A DNA stretch of 64,000 nucleotides from CAWCAW01 sp963714125. GTDB lineage: Bacteria; Actinomycetota; Acidimicrobiia; Acidimicrobiales; UBA8190. The DNA is taken from NCBI GenBank assembly GCA_963714125.1, contig OY970234.1, positions 3,658,001 to 3,722,000 of the forward strand, written 5' to 3'. The notes under the pieces are model-generated. The model was not told the DNA's origin, did not search any database, and saw nothing but the letters and a program-made list of their open reading frames with translations. Positions 44,892 through 52,882 of this stretch are shown piece after piece. Both the position numbers and the translations under genes were made by a program. Every line of letters starts with the position of its first letter. The first letter of the stretch is position 1.

Positions 44892-46810
44892 GCCGAGCGC
44901 ACCTCCGAAGCACCTGGGTGTGGTGACGCCGACCCATCATCGCTCAAGGCGTGCTCGCGCATGGGAGCAACCGCCACAGTGACACCCAGCCGGCCCCGGG
45001 CTCCGTCGACAAGTCCCCGGGAAATGGCGGCCAAGCTGACCAGGCGGTGACCGCGCTCGCGTAGCGCGGCCCGGGCCACGAGCTTGGTCACATTGCGCGG
45101 ATACCAGCCCACGCGATGCATGACATGCAGGTGCAAAAAGAGCATGTTGCGCGCTTCGTAGTAGTACTTCCACGTGGGGGTGCCACCCCCTTGACGGATG
45201 GCGTCGTGCTGCACGACGGCGCCATCGACGATGCGGCGCTTGAACCCGGCCTGGGGGATGCGCCACAAGCAGTACTCGTTGTCTTCCGCCCACCAGAACA
45301 GCTCGGCCATGGGCACCCCGACCAACTCGACGATGTGCTTGGCCACGACGAACCCACACCACGATCCCCACGCCCCTACCGAGCCGTCGGGTTGCACAGA
45401 CCACGGGAACAAGAACGCCCCCTGGGGGTCGTCGTGCGTCTGGCCGACGAGCACCTGGAGGCAATCGGGATCGGGGAGCATGTCGTCGTCAAGTACCCAG
45501 GCAAAGTCAAAGGGCGTCGTCAGGAATGCCTCGAAGGCAAGGGCCCAACCACCGGCCGGACCGAGGTTGGTCTCCGAACGCACCACCGACACCGTCGGCG
45601 CCCCCGGCCCGCACTGGGCCCCCACGGTGACAGGAGGGGTGCTGGCGTTATCCACGACGATGATGGCCTGGGGGGGCTGCGTTTGGCCGGCAATGGCCTC
45701 GATGCAGCGCGCCAGCGCCATCGGCGCGTTGTGGGACAACACCAGAGCCACCACCTGAGCGGCGCCGTCAGGCGCCACTGTCGGCGGAGTCGGCGGCGCC
45801 TTTGTTGCCTTCGGCGACAGCGCCACGATGGGAACTATCTCCGCTTCCGGCTGTGCCTGGCGCTCCCCCACTGTGCGCCGGTAGCGGGGATTGACACCCA
45901 GCACAGCGCGTGCCCCATCGAACAGCCCCCGCACGATGGCCACTCGTTCGGTGGTGCTGTGGGCCAGCTGAAGGCGCCGCAGCGAGTAGAGCAGATGAAA
46001 CGCCAACCAGCTCCTGTGCCCCTGGCGTCGAGCCAAGGCAAAGAAATTGCGGGCGAAGTAATAGGCCCGCCACGGCTCTTCGGAGTCAATGGGACGGTGG
46101 CCACGCAGCGATTCGTCACGCGCCACCGACGTCTGGCGATGCGCTATGTGGCGCGCGCAGAGGACGTCGACGAGCACCGAGAAACCGGCCTCACGTATCT
46201 GGCAGAAGAAGTCGAAATCCTCGAATCCGAAGAACAGCTCGGGGTCGGGCAGCACGCCGGCGTCGATCACGGCGCGCGACACGAGGGTGGCTCCCCACGT
46301 GGAGACGTCAACGGGAGCGAGTTCGCCGGGCAGGCCACGTCGGGGGACGACATTGTTGGTATGGCCCGAGCGAGCCACAAAGACGCGGCCGAAGGGGACC
46401 ACCGCTCCGACCTTCCCTGACGGTGATGCCTGTGCGCCGGCGGCAGCCACCCGCTCGAGCAAAGCGCCGACTCGAGGAGTGGGCAGGTGCAACAGGGCCA
46501 TGTCGTCTTCGCACACATAGGCCCACTGGGTGGACGATTCGGCGAAAGCCTCGATGAGGGCGCGGCGAAAACCACCGGCGGGACCGAGGTTTTCCGCCAT
46601 CCGCACCATCCGCACGGAGCGCTCGAGGTCGGGGTCGTCGAGGCCACCCTCGCCGTTGACCACCACGACCACCTGGCTGGGCGAGAAGCCTTCGTCGTCG
46701 ATGAGCACCCTGACGGTTTGGCCGGCCAGACGAGGGCGCATGTGGGTAAGAACGACTGCGGTCACCCCGTCGAGGTCGCTTGGGGGCGGCCCGCTCAGCT
46801 GAGCTCCCAC
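44888..46810 (-). CDS. Tandem double GT2 glycosyltransferase
   Basis: A protein of 640 residues with two GT2-like domains. The first (to about 300) has AVVLTHMRPRLAGQTVRVLI, NGEGGLDDPD, ENLGPAGGFRRAL, VCEDDMALL and FFGFEDFDFFCQIREAG. The second (from about 355) has VVALVLSHNAPMALARCIEA, VVDNAS, NLGPAGGWALAFEAF, WVLDDDMLPDP and FWWAEDNEYCLWRIPQAGF, like galactofuranosyl- or rhamnosyltransferases. The GTG at 46810 overlaps the ABC ATPase stop and lies inside the duplicated segment; a GTG at 46765 directly before the first strand is an alternative. A bifunctional polymerising GT is possible. Confidence 0.8.
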   Translation of the reverse strand: MGAQLSGPPPSDLDGVTAVVLTHMRPRLAGQTVRVLIDDEGFSPSQVVVVVNGEGGLDDPDLERSVRMVRMAENLGPAGGFRRALIEAFAESSTQWAYVCEDDMALLHLPTPRVGALLERVAAAGAQASPSGKVGAVVPFGRVFVARSGHTNNVVPRRGLPGELAPVDVSTWGATLVSRAVIDAGVLPDPELFFGFEDFDFFCQIREAGFSVLVDVLCARHIAHRQTSVARDESLRGHRPIDSEEPWRAYYFARNFFALARRQGHRSWLAFHLLYSLRRLQLAHSTTERVAIVRGLFDGARAVLGVNPRYRRTVGERQAQPEAEIVPIVALSPKATKAPPTPPTVAPDGAAQVVALVLSHNAPMALARCIEAIAGQTQPPQAIIVVDNASTPPVTVGAQCGPGAPTVSVVRSETNLGPAGGWALAFEAFLTTPFDFAWVLDDDMLPDPDCLQVLVGQTHDDPQGAFLFPWSVQPDGSVGAWGSWCGFVVAKHIVELVGVPMAELFWWAEDNEYCLWRIPQAGFKRRIVDGAVVQHDAIRQGGGTPTWKYYYEARNMLFLHLHVMHRVGWYPRNVTKLVARAALRERGHRLVSLAAISRGLVDGARGRLGVTVAVAPMREHALSDDGSASPHPGASEVRSA

Positions 46811-47985
46811 TCGGCCGGTATGTGCACGGGCGATGCCACCATGACGCCGAGGGGAGGCCTGATGGCGTCGGGGCCGAAGGCATCGAAAGACGCCACCGGC
46901 TGCCAAGTCAGCTTCAGGGGGCTTTGGGCGCTCAGCGGAGGACGCATGGCCACCCACAACGAGTAGCGCCCCTTGGGAAGAGGAAGGCTCTTCAACTTGC
47001 AGCGCAACTCGAACTGGCCCGCAGGAAACGAGCTGGCGTAGCGAACGATGAAGACGGGGGTGGCGGTGCCGAGGGAGATGCCGAGATGAAAGGCACCGAA
47101 AAAGGCTTCGTCAGTTTCCACCACGGCCCGCACGTTGACCTCGTCGCCCGAGAGCACCTGCTTGCCGTCGGGACCGCTCACCTCGGCCTTGAGGATGCGG
47201 ATGCCGTCATCGGAGTTGGCGCTCAGCCCGGCGGCCTCTTCGACCGATTCCCGGTAGAGGTTCACCACGTCACGCGCCGGGCCGTTGGCGCGCACGTAGG
47301 CGTCGGCCAGCCACATGGCTTGGTCGCACACGGCCTCGACGGTGGGAAGGTCGTGAGAGACGTAGAACAGCGTGGTGCCATTGGCCACGACGGTGGAGAT
47401 GCGCTCGAGGCACTTCTGCTGGAAACGGGCGTCTCCGACAGCCAGCACCTCGTCGACGAGCAAGATGTCGGGCTCGAGGAAAGCGGCGATGGCAAAGCCG
47501 AGGCGAATGGCCATGCCCGTCGAATAGAACTTCACCTGGCGGTCGACGGCTTCGCCGATCTCGGCGAAGTCGACGATCTCGTCGAAGCGAGCCGACACCG
47601 CCTGGCGGGGCATGCCGAGGATGTTGCCGTAGAGATAGATGTTCTGGCGCCCCGACAGGTCGGGGTGGATGCCGCTTCTCACCTCGAGCAGCGCCCCGAT
47701 GCGGCCCACCGAGGTGACCTTGCCGGCGGTGGGGAACGTCGTCTGGCAGATGATCTTGAGCAGGGTCGACTTTCCTGACCCGTTGACCCCGATGATCCCC
47801 TGGGTCTTGCCCGGCTCCACATGGAGGTTGACGTCGCGCAGCACCCACCGGTACTCGCGCTTTTCGCCTTTGAGCCGCCGAGCGAGCAACCGCATCTGGT
47901 CCTCGAACAGCGGTCGTGACCGGTCGGCGCGAAAACGCTTCCAGACGTTGTCGGCCCGAACGGTGCCCTTAGGTAAGGTCGGCAA
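46795..47985 (-). CDS. wzt: Wzt-type polysaccharide ABC transporter ATPase (copy 1)
   Basis: A 396-residue ATPase. Walker A GVNGSGKST at 66-74, a Q-loop region, signature variant YSTGM at 154-158, Walker B ILLVDEV at 174-180, H-loop H211. From about 255 comes a C-terminal beta-rich domain (VSGPDGKQVLSGDEV, RYASSFPAGQFELRCKL) like the glycan-recognising domain of Wzt, which sets export specificity. TTG start inside the end of the permease gene (17-base overlap), with GAGG upstream. The protein is identical to the second copy at 50664-51854. It powers export of a lipid-linked glycan. Confidence 0.92.
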   Translation of the reverse strand: MPTLPKGTVRADNVWKRFRADRSRPLFEDQMRLLARRLKGEKREYRWVLRDVNLHVEPGKTQGIIGVNGSGKSTLLKIICQTTFPTAGKVTSVGRIGALLEVRSGIHPDLSGRQNIYLYGNILGMPRQAVSARFDEIVDFAEIGEAVDRQVKFYSTGMAIRLGFAIAAFLEPDILLVDEVLAVGDARFQQKCLERISTVVANGTTLFYVSHDLPTVEAVCDQAMWLADAYVRANGPARDVVNLYRESVEEAAGLSANSDDGIRILKAEVSGPDGKQVLSGDEVNVRAVVETDEAFFGAFHLGISLGTATPVFIVRYASSFPAGQFELRCKLKSLPLPKGRYSLWVAMRPPLSAQSPLKLTWQPVASFDAFGPDAIRPPLGVMVASPVHIPAEWELS

Positions 47986-48898
47986 AGTTCACCTCGAGCC
48001 TCTTGAACGTCAGGTAGCCGATCACCAAGTACACGAGCGATCCGGCCGAAGCGAGCAGGATCATGTGCCACTGGGGACCGAACCCGTAAAGCACAGAGAT
48101 CCTCATGCTGTCGACGATCGGTGCCATGGGGTTCAACACGCAGTAGAGAGAGCGCCCCCAGCCGGTGATGAAGGCCGGCTGCAAAGTGTGATGGGCCTCA
48201 ATGGTGAAGGGCTTGATCACCGTGGCCAGCATGCCCAGCGGCACCACGATGGGCAGGACCTGCTGGAGGTCGCGCATCTGCACGATGATGGCCGACAGCA
48301 ACAGCACCATGCCGATGGTGAAGGGCAACTCGATGGCGATGTACAACGGCGCCCACACCGATGTGAGCTTGGGTCCGAAGCCTTGGATGCCAAACATCAC
48401 GAACAGCGGGACGAGCGACAGCACCGAGCCGAATATCGACTCGACCACCTGGGCCAGCGGGAAGTACTCCCGGGGAAAGTGGCTCTTGGCCATCAACAGC
48501 TTGTTGGACACCAGCGAGTTGGCCCCGCTGCCGACGGCTCCCCCGAAGACTCCCCAGGTGATCAGTCCGACATACGTGTAGAGGATGTAAGGGACATGGC
48601 CGCCGGCGTTGATCGACTTCACGTGCTGGAAGATGAGGACCAACACGACCAAGCTGATGAGCGGGGTCAACAGGGCCCACGCCACGCCCAGCACGGCTTG
48701 CTTGTAGGCAGCACGGATGTCGCGCTCGGCCAAAGTGAAGATCACCTCGGCCCGAGTGAACAGATCCTTGATCGAACGCCACAGATCCGGCTTGTGCTGG
48801 TACATCAGCTCGGCCGACGGATCGGCCGGAACCAGCGAGATGTCGTAGACGACCAGCCGGTTTTCCTGCTCCGGAACCGGCTCCGTGATGACTGCCAC
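47969..48898 (-). CDS. wzm: Wzm-type polysaccharide ABC transporter permease (copy 1)
   Basis: A 309-residue permease of the ABC2 family: a cytoplasmic amphipathic N-terminus with DLFTRAEVIFTLAERDIRAAYKQ, then six membrane helices starting at AVLGVAWALLTPLISLVVLVLIF, with GLITWGVFGGAVGSGANSLV and REYFPLAQVVESIFGSVLSL as the usual conserved regions. GTG start with a G-run a few bases upstream. Paired with the overlapping ATPase. Identical to the product of 51838-52767. It forms the channel through which a finished, lipid-linked polymer crosses the membrane. Confidence 0.92.
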   Translation of the reverse strand: MAVITEPVPEQENRLVVYDISLVPADPSAELMYQHKPDLWRSIKDLFTRAEVIFTLAERDIRAAYKQAVLGVAWALLTPLISLVVLVLIFQHVKSINAGGHVPYILYTYVGLITWGVFGGAVGSGANSLVSNKLLMAKSHFPREYFPLAQVVESIFGSVLSLVPLFVMFGIQGFGPKLTSVWAPLYIAIELPFTIGMVLLLSAIIVQMRDLQQVLPIVVPLGMLATVIKPFTIEAHHTLQPAFITGWGRSLYCVLNPMAPIVDSMRISVLYGFGPQWHMILLASAGSLVYLVIGYLTFKRLEVNFADLT

Positions 48899-48951
48899 CC
48901 TTTGGACCCCCCCGGCTCCCCCAACCCCTGTGGGCGGCCGCCCGGTCTTTC

Positions 48952-48957
48952 AGACTA
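48952..48957 (-). promoter_or_regulatory. -10-like TAGTCT upstream of permease copy 1
   Basis: On the minus strand TAGTCT stands about 53 bases before the GTG of the permease, inside the duplicated segment. The -35 region is weak. If active, it gives the exporter genes their own promoter within the operon. Confidence 0.32.
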
Positions 48958-49042
48958 GCGCCCACGGTGCCCAATTCGCCACCGTTTGAGGCCGTATTTG
49001 CGCAGGTGGGGGGAGGTCCCCGCCCTGGTCAGGACCCCGGGA

Positions 49043-49708
49043 TCAGTGGGTGAAGCGAACCAGGGAACTGTGCCACAGGGTCGTTAGGTCCTCTTCGAGG
49101 ACCCGGAAGCCGGCGCTCGTAACCATCGCCCTCATGGTCTCGGGGTCGTTCTCGGCGAAGTTCGGGCGCAGGGTCTGGGCCATCACCTTGGTCATGTCGG
49201 CGTAGTGGATGACAGCGTTGCCGCCGGGCTTGAGGACCCGCTGCATGTTGTGGAGATACCCCTCGACCAGGGGCGCATCGAGGTGGACGAAGACCCCGAA
49301 GCTGAAGAGATAGTCGACGGAGTCGTCTGGAACCGAAGGAAAGTCCGTGCCGTTGTTCCGGATGGGGACGATGTTGCGCTGAGAGTGGGTCCGGCGAAAC
49401 TCGGCCAGGAGCTCCGGGTAGAACTCGATGACGTACAACCGCTCGAAATCGAGCAGATAGCGGGTCCAGCGACCACCCCCGGGGCCGATCTCAAGACCGG
49501 TCTGACCGGGGCGGACGTACGGAGTGACCCACCGGTCGCGGACGAAGCGCAAGGGGGGAACGGTCTCGGGGTCGCCCCACTCGCTGCCGTAGTAATCCGG
49601 GGCGCGAAGACCGCGACGGATGGTGCCGAGTACCCGGCGCGGCAGGGAACGGGCCCGCTGATGCTGGGCCAGCATGTTCACGTGCAGCGAGGTGCCGAGG
49701 TCAGGCAT
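49043..49708 (-). CDS. SAM-dependent methyltransferase
   Basis: A 221-residue class I methyltransferase: TGLEIGPGGGRWTRYLL (motif I), YVIEFYPELL (acidic loop), DYLFSFGVFVHLDAPLVEGYL and LKPGGNAVIHYADM (motifs IV-VI). GGAGG five bases before the ATG at 49708 decides the start over an in-frame ATG eight codons upstream. It sits in the 1650-base unique stretch between the two exporter repeats, next to a sulfotransferase on the same strand. Likely target: the glycan under assembly. Confidence 0.85.
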   Translation of the reverse strand: MPDLGTSLHVNMLAQHQRARSLPRRVLGTIRRGLRAPDYYGSEWGDPETVPPLRFVRDRWVTPYVRPGQTGLEIGPGGGRWTRYLLDFERLYVIEFYPELLAEFRRTHSQRNIVPIRNNGTDFPSVPDDSVDYLFSFGVFVHLDAPLVEGYLHNMQRVLKPGGNAVIHYADMTKVMAQTLRPNFAENDPETMRAMVTSAGFRVLEEDLTTLWHSSLVRFTH

Positions 49709-49749
49709 GGTGCCTCCATCCTTGCACCGCAAGCCGACAAATCAGGCGG

Positions 49750-50679
49750 TCAGTCATCCCAGGTGTATCCGGCCAGAGCGGGATAGGCCGCAATCATGCG
49801 TTCGACGCGCCCGCGTTCGGTCTCGCCCCACGTGATCTTGTGGCGGGTGGGCCCCGTCGACGGCCATACGACGCCAGCGCAATCGGTGAGGTAGGCGTCC
49901 CCCGGTTCCACGTCGAGGAAGCGGCACAGGGCCCCCAGCGCGGTACGGGGATCGGACACGAACTGCTCATAGGCGAGGTCGTGCCACTCGTCGGCGGCCA
50001 AGCGGGGGCGGATGGCGGCCACCCACCGGCACAGCTGTTCGTAGCGATCAATGATGGAGTTCAGCAACGGCACCGGGGTGGCCCCGACGGCGTCGGAAAC
50101 CCCCCTCTCCCGAAGCGCCAGCGCCGTCATGGTGGCGATGGTGTCATAGGGGTTGCGGGTGACGTGAATCACCCGGATGGGAACGCCGGTGACGCGGCGT
50201 ATGCGATCGAGCACGTGCGGGTAGCGGCCCAACCAGAACGTCGATTTCTGCCCCCGCTTGTCGCCGATGACCCGCAGGCGCGTCGTGGTGCCCTGGAATT
50301 GGTTGGGGACGATGTAGTCGTAACCGGAGCCCAGCCGGCCCCGCGATCCGAACTGCTCGTCGCGTTCCAACAGCAATGCGTAGACCTGGGTCCGGCCGAA
50401 ATGCAATCGGAAATGGCCCACGGCGTCGAGCTCGTGCGCAATCACCATCTCGGGATGGGCGTTCAGGAGTGAACCGACGAGCGAGTGCCCGCTGCGGGGA
50501 TAGCCGACGAAGAAACAGAAGCGCTCAACGTCGTCGAACCGGTGGCGTCGACCCATCCCCATGACCGCCGAACGGCGGAACTCGTTGAGCCAGGCCAGTC
50601 GCGTCGTCGGGCTCGGAAAGTCTTCAGCTCCCGTACCGGACCCGGCGCTTGGGGGCGGCCCGCTCAGCTGAGCTCCCAC
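49750..50679 (-). CDS. Sulfotransferase family protein
   Basis: A 309-residue protein. FCFFVGYPRSGHSLVGSLLNAHP is the PAPS loop (PRSGHS subtype, near residues 59-80). VIGDKRGQKSTFWLGRYP follows, then IRVIHVTRNPYDTIATMTA for the 3'-phosphate site. The start is uncertain: the GTG at 50679 overlaps the stop of ATPase copy 2 and gives an N-terminal helix (TRLAWLNEFRRSAVMG) that looks genuine; an ATG at 50562 is the alternative. The first about eleven codons lie in the duplicated segment and match those of the double GT2. Confidence 0.82.
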   Translation of the reverse strand: MGAQLSGPPPSAGSGTGAEDFPSPTTRLAWLNEFRRSAVMGMGRRHRFDDVERFCFFVGYPRSGHSLVGSLLNAHPEMVIAHELDAVGHFRLHFGRTQVYALLLERDEQFGSRGRLGSGYDYIVPNQFQGTTTRLRVIGDKRGQKSTFWLGRYPHVLDRIRRVTGVPIRVIHVTRNPYDTIATMTALALRERGVSDAVGATPVPLLNSIIDRYEQLCRWVAAIRPRLAADEWHDLAYEQFVSDPRTALGALCRFLDVEPGDAYLTDCAGVVWPSTGPTRHKITWGETERGRVERMIAAYPALAGYTWDD

Positions 50680-51854
50680 TCGGCCGGTATGTGCACGGGC
50701 GATGCCACCATGACGCCGAGGGGAGGCCTGATGGCGTCGGGGCCGAAGGCATCGAAAGACGCCACCGGCTGCCAGGTCAGCTTCAGGGGGCTCTGGGCGC
50801 TCAGCGGAGGACGCATGGCCACCCACAGGGAGTAGCGCCCCTTGGGAAGAGGAAGGCTCTTCAACTTGCAGCGCAACTCGAACTGGCCCGCAGGAAACGA
50901 GCTGGCGTAGCGAACGATGAAGACGGGGGTGGCGGTGCCGAGGGAGATGCCGAGATGAAAGGCACCGAAAAAGGCTTCGTCAGTTTCCACCACGGCCCGC
51001 ACGTTGACCTCATCGCCCGAGAGCACCTGCTTGCCGTCGGGACCGCTCACCTCGGCCTTGAGGATGCGGATGCCGTCATCGGAGTTGGCGCTCAGCCCGG
51101 CGGCCTCTTCGACCGATTCCCGGTAGAGGTTCACCACGTCACGCGCCGGGCCGTTGGCGCGCACGTAGGCGTCGGCCAGCCACATGGCTTGGTCGCACAC
51201 GGCCTCGACGGTGGGAAGGTCGTGAGAGACGTAGAACAGCGTGGTGCCGTTGGCCACGACGGTGGAGATGCGCTCGAGGCACTTCTGCTGGAAACGGGCG
51301 TCTCCGACAGCCAGCACCTCGTCGACGAGCAAGATGTCGGGCTCGAGGAAAGCGGCGATGGCAAAGCCGAGGCGAATGGCCATGCCCGTCGAATAGAACT
51401 TCACCTGGCGGTCGACGGCTTCGCCGATCTCGGCGAAGTCGACGATCTCGTCGAAGCGAGCCGACACCGCCTGGCGGGGCATGCCGAGGATGTTGCCGTA
51501 GAGATAGATGTTCTGGCGCCCCGACAGGTCGGGGTGGATGCCGCTTCTCACCTCGAGCAGCGCCCCGATGCGGCCCACCGAGGTGACCTTGCCGGCGGTG
51601 GGGAACGTCGTCTGGCAGATGATCTTGAGCAGGGTCGACTTTCCTGACCCGTTGACCCCGATGATCCCCTGGGTCTTGCCCGGCTCCACATGGAGGTTGA
51701 CGTCGCGCAGCACCCACCGGTACTCGCGCTTTTCGCCTTTGAGCCGCCGAGCGAGCAACCGCATCTGGTCCTCGAACAGCGGTCGTGACCGGTCGGCGCG
51801 AAAACGCTTCCAGACGTTGTCGGCCCGAACGGTGCCCTTAGGTAAGGTCGGCAA
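50664..51854 (-). CDS. wzt: Wzt-type polysaccharide ABC transporter ATPase (copy 2)
   Basis: The 396-residue product is identical to that of 46795-47985, with Walker A at 66-74, Walker B at 174-180 and the same Wzt-like C-terminal domain. The six base differences from copy 1 are all in codon positions that leave the residue unchanged (Thr, Gln, Leu, Ser, Asp, Asn). It starts at TTG overlapping the permease end. Downstream it overlaps the start of the sulfotransferase instead of the double GT2. Because the glycan-binding domain is identical, both copies must recognise the same polymer. Confidence 0.92.
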   Translation of the reverse strand: MPTLPKGTVRADNVWKRFRADRSRPLFEDQMRLLARRLKGEKREYRWVLRDVNLHVEPGKTQGIIGVNGSGKSTLLKIICQTTFPTAGKVTSVGRIGALLEVRSGIHPDLSGRQNIYLYGNILGMPRQAVSARFDEIVDFAEIGEAVDRQVKFYSTGMAIRLGFAIAAFLEPDILLVDEVLAVGDARFQQKCLERISTVVANGTTLFYVSHDLPTVEAVCDQAMWLADAYVRANGPARDVVNLYRESVEEAAGLSANSDDGIRILKAEVSGPDGKQVLSGDEVNVRAVVETDEAFFGAFHLGISLGTATPVFIVRYASSFPAGQFELRCKLKSLPLPKGRYSLWVAMRPPLSAQSPLKLTWQPVASFDAFGPDAIRPPLGVMVASPVHIPAEWELS

Positions 51855-52767
51855 AGTTCACCTCGAGCCTCTTGAACGTCAGGTAGCCGATCACCAAGTA
51901 CACGAGCGATCCGGCCGAAGCGAGCAGGATCATGTGCCACTGGGGACCGAACCCGTAAAGCACAGAGATCCTCATGCTGTCGACGATCGGTGCCATGGGG
52001 TTCAACACGCAGTAGAGAGAGCGCCCCCAGCCGGTGATGAAGGCCGGCTGCAAAGTGTGATGGGCCTCAATGGTGAAGGGCTTGATCACCGTGGCCAGCA
52101 TGCCCAGCGGCACCACGATGGGCAGGACCTGCTGGAGGTCGCGCATCTGCACGATGATGGCCGACAGCAACAGCACCATGCCGATGGTGAAGGGCAACTC
52201 GATGGCGATGTACAACGGCGCCCACACCGATGTGAGCTTGGGTCCGAAGCCTTGGATGCCAAACATCACGAACAGCGGGACGAGCGACAGCACCGAGCCG
52301 AATATCGACTCGACCACCTGGGCCAGCGGGAAGTACTCCCGGGGAAAGTGGCTCTTGGCCATCAACAGCTTGTTGGACACCAGCGAGTTGGCCCCGCTGC
52401 CGACGGCTCCCCCGAAGACTCCCCAGGTGATCAGTCCGACATACGTGTAGAGGATGTAAGGGACATGGCCGCCGGCGTTGATCGACTTCACGTGCTGGAA
52501 GATGAGGACCAACACGACCAAGCTGATGAGCGGGGTCAACAGGGCCCACGCCACGCCCAGCACGGCTTGCTTGTAGGCAGCACGGATGTCGCGCTCGGCC
52601 AAAGTGAAGATCACCTCGGCCCGAGTGAACAGATCCTTGATCGAACGCCACAGATCCGGCTTGTGCTGGTACATCAGCTCGGCCGACGGATCGGCCGGAA
52701 CCAGCGAGATGTCGTAGACGACCAGCCGGTTTTCCTGCTCCGGAACCGGCTCCGTGATGACTGCCAC
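51838..52767 (-). CDS. wzm: Wzm-type polysaccharide ABC transporter permease (copy 2)
   Basis: The 309-residue permease is identical in sequence to copy 1 at 47969-48898: N-terminal amphipathic segment, six membrane helices, ABC2 family. It is the promoter-proximal gene of the long minus-strand operon that runs to 42349. The gene is divergent from the double GT4 at 52883. Same GTG start and upstream G-run as in copy 1, since the upstream region is part of the repeat. Confidence 0.92.
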   Translation of the reverse strand: MAVITEPVPEQENRLVVYDISLVPADPSAELMYQHKPDLWRSIKDLFTRAEVIFTLAERDIRAAYKQAVLGVAWALLTPLISLVVLVLIFQHVKSINAGGHVPYILYTYVGLITWGVFGGAVGSGANSLVSNKLLMAKSHFPREYFPLAQVVESIFGSVLSLVPLFVMFGIQGFGPKLTSVWAPLYIAIELPFTIGMVLLLSAIIVQMRDLQQVLPIVVPLGMLATVIKPFTIEAHHTLQPAFITGWGRSLYCVLNPMAPIVDSMRISVLYGFGPQWHMILLASAGSLVYLVIGYLTFKRLEVNFADLT

Positions 52768-52820
52768 CCTTTGGACCCCCCCGGCTCCCCCAACCCCTGT
52801 GGGCGGCCGCCCGGTCTTTC

Positions 52821-52826
52821 AGACTA
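52821..52826 (-). promoter_or_regulatory. -10-like TAGTCT upstream of permease copy 2
   Basis: The same TAGTCT as in copy 1, on the minus strand in the gap between the permease and the divergent GT4 gene. It is the likely main promoter of the long sulfotransferase/exporter operon. The -35 is weak. Confidence 0.4.
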
Positions 52827-52870
52827 GCGCCCACGGTGCCCAATTCGCCACCGTTTGAGGCCGTCACTAC

Positions 52871-52876
52871 TACCAT
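52871..52876 (+). promoter_or_regulatory. -10 box TACCAT for a predicted leaderless GTG
   Basis: TACCAT is followed by six bases and GTG at 52883. It lies just outside the exporter repeat, so this promoter was not copied. Confidence 0.42.
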
Positions 52877-52882
52877 CTGCCC

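Larger units (their letters stand above)
46777..48995. repeat. 2219-bp direct repeat, copy 1 (ABC exporter pair)
   Basis: Nearly identical to 50646-52864 in the same orientation (offset 3869). It holds the permease and ATPase genes, their upstream region, and the first codons of the downstream gene. By eye I found six single-base differences (46906, 46924, 46959, 46960, 47143, 47380), all in the ATPase gene and all silent. The flanks diverge at once on both sides. No terminal inverted repeats or transposase are seen. Confidence 0.95.
50646..52864. repeat. 2219-bp direct repeat, copy 2 (ABC exporter pair)
   Basis: Second copy of the exporter segment, same orientation as 46777-48995. Differences from copy 1 fall at 50775, 50793, 50828, 50829, 51012 and 51249. 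The right edge ends seven bases before the -10 box of the plus-strand double GT4; the left edge ends inside the sulfotransferase gene. Confidence 0.95.

Noticed and set aside
46777..52864. The duplicated exporter as a composite transposon
   Set aside because: No transposase, no terminal inverted repeats and no obvious target-site duplication at the edges; a plain recombination duplication fits better.
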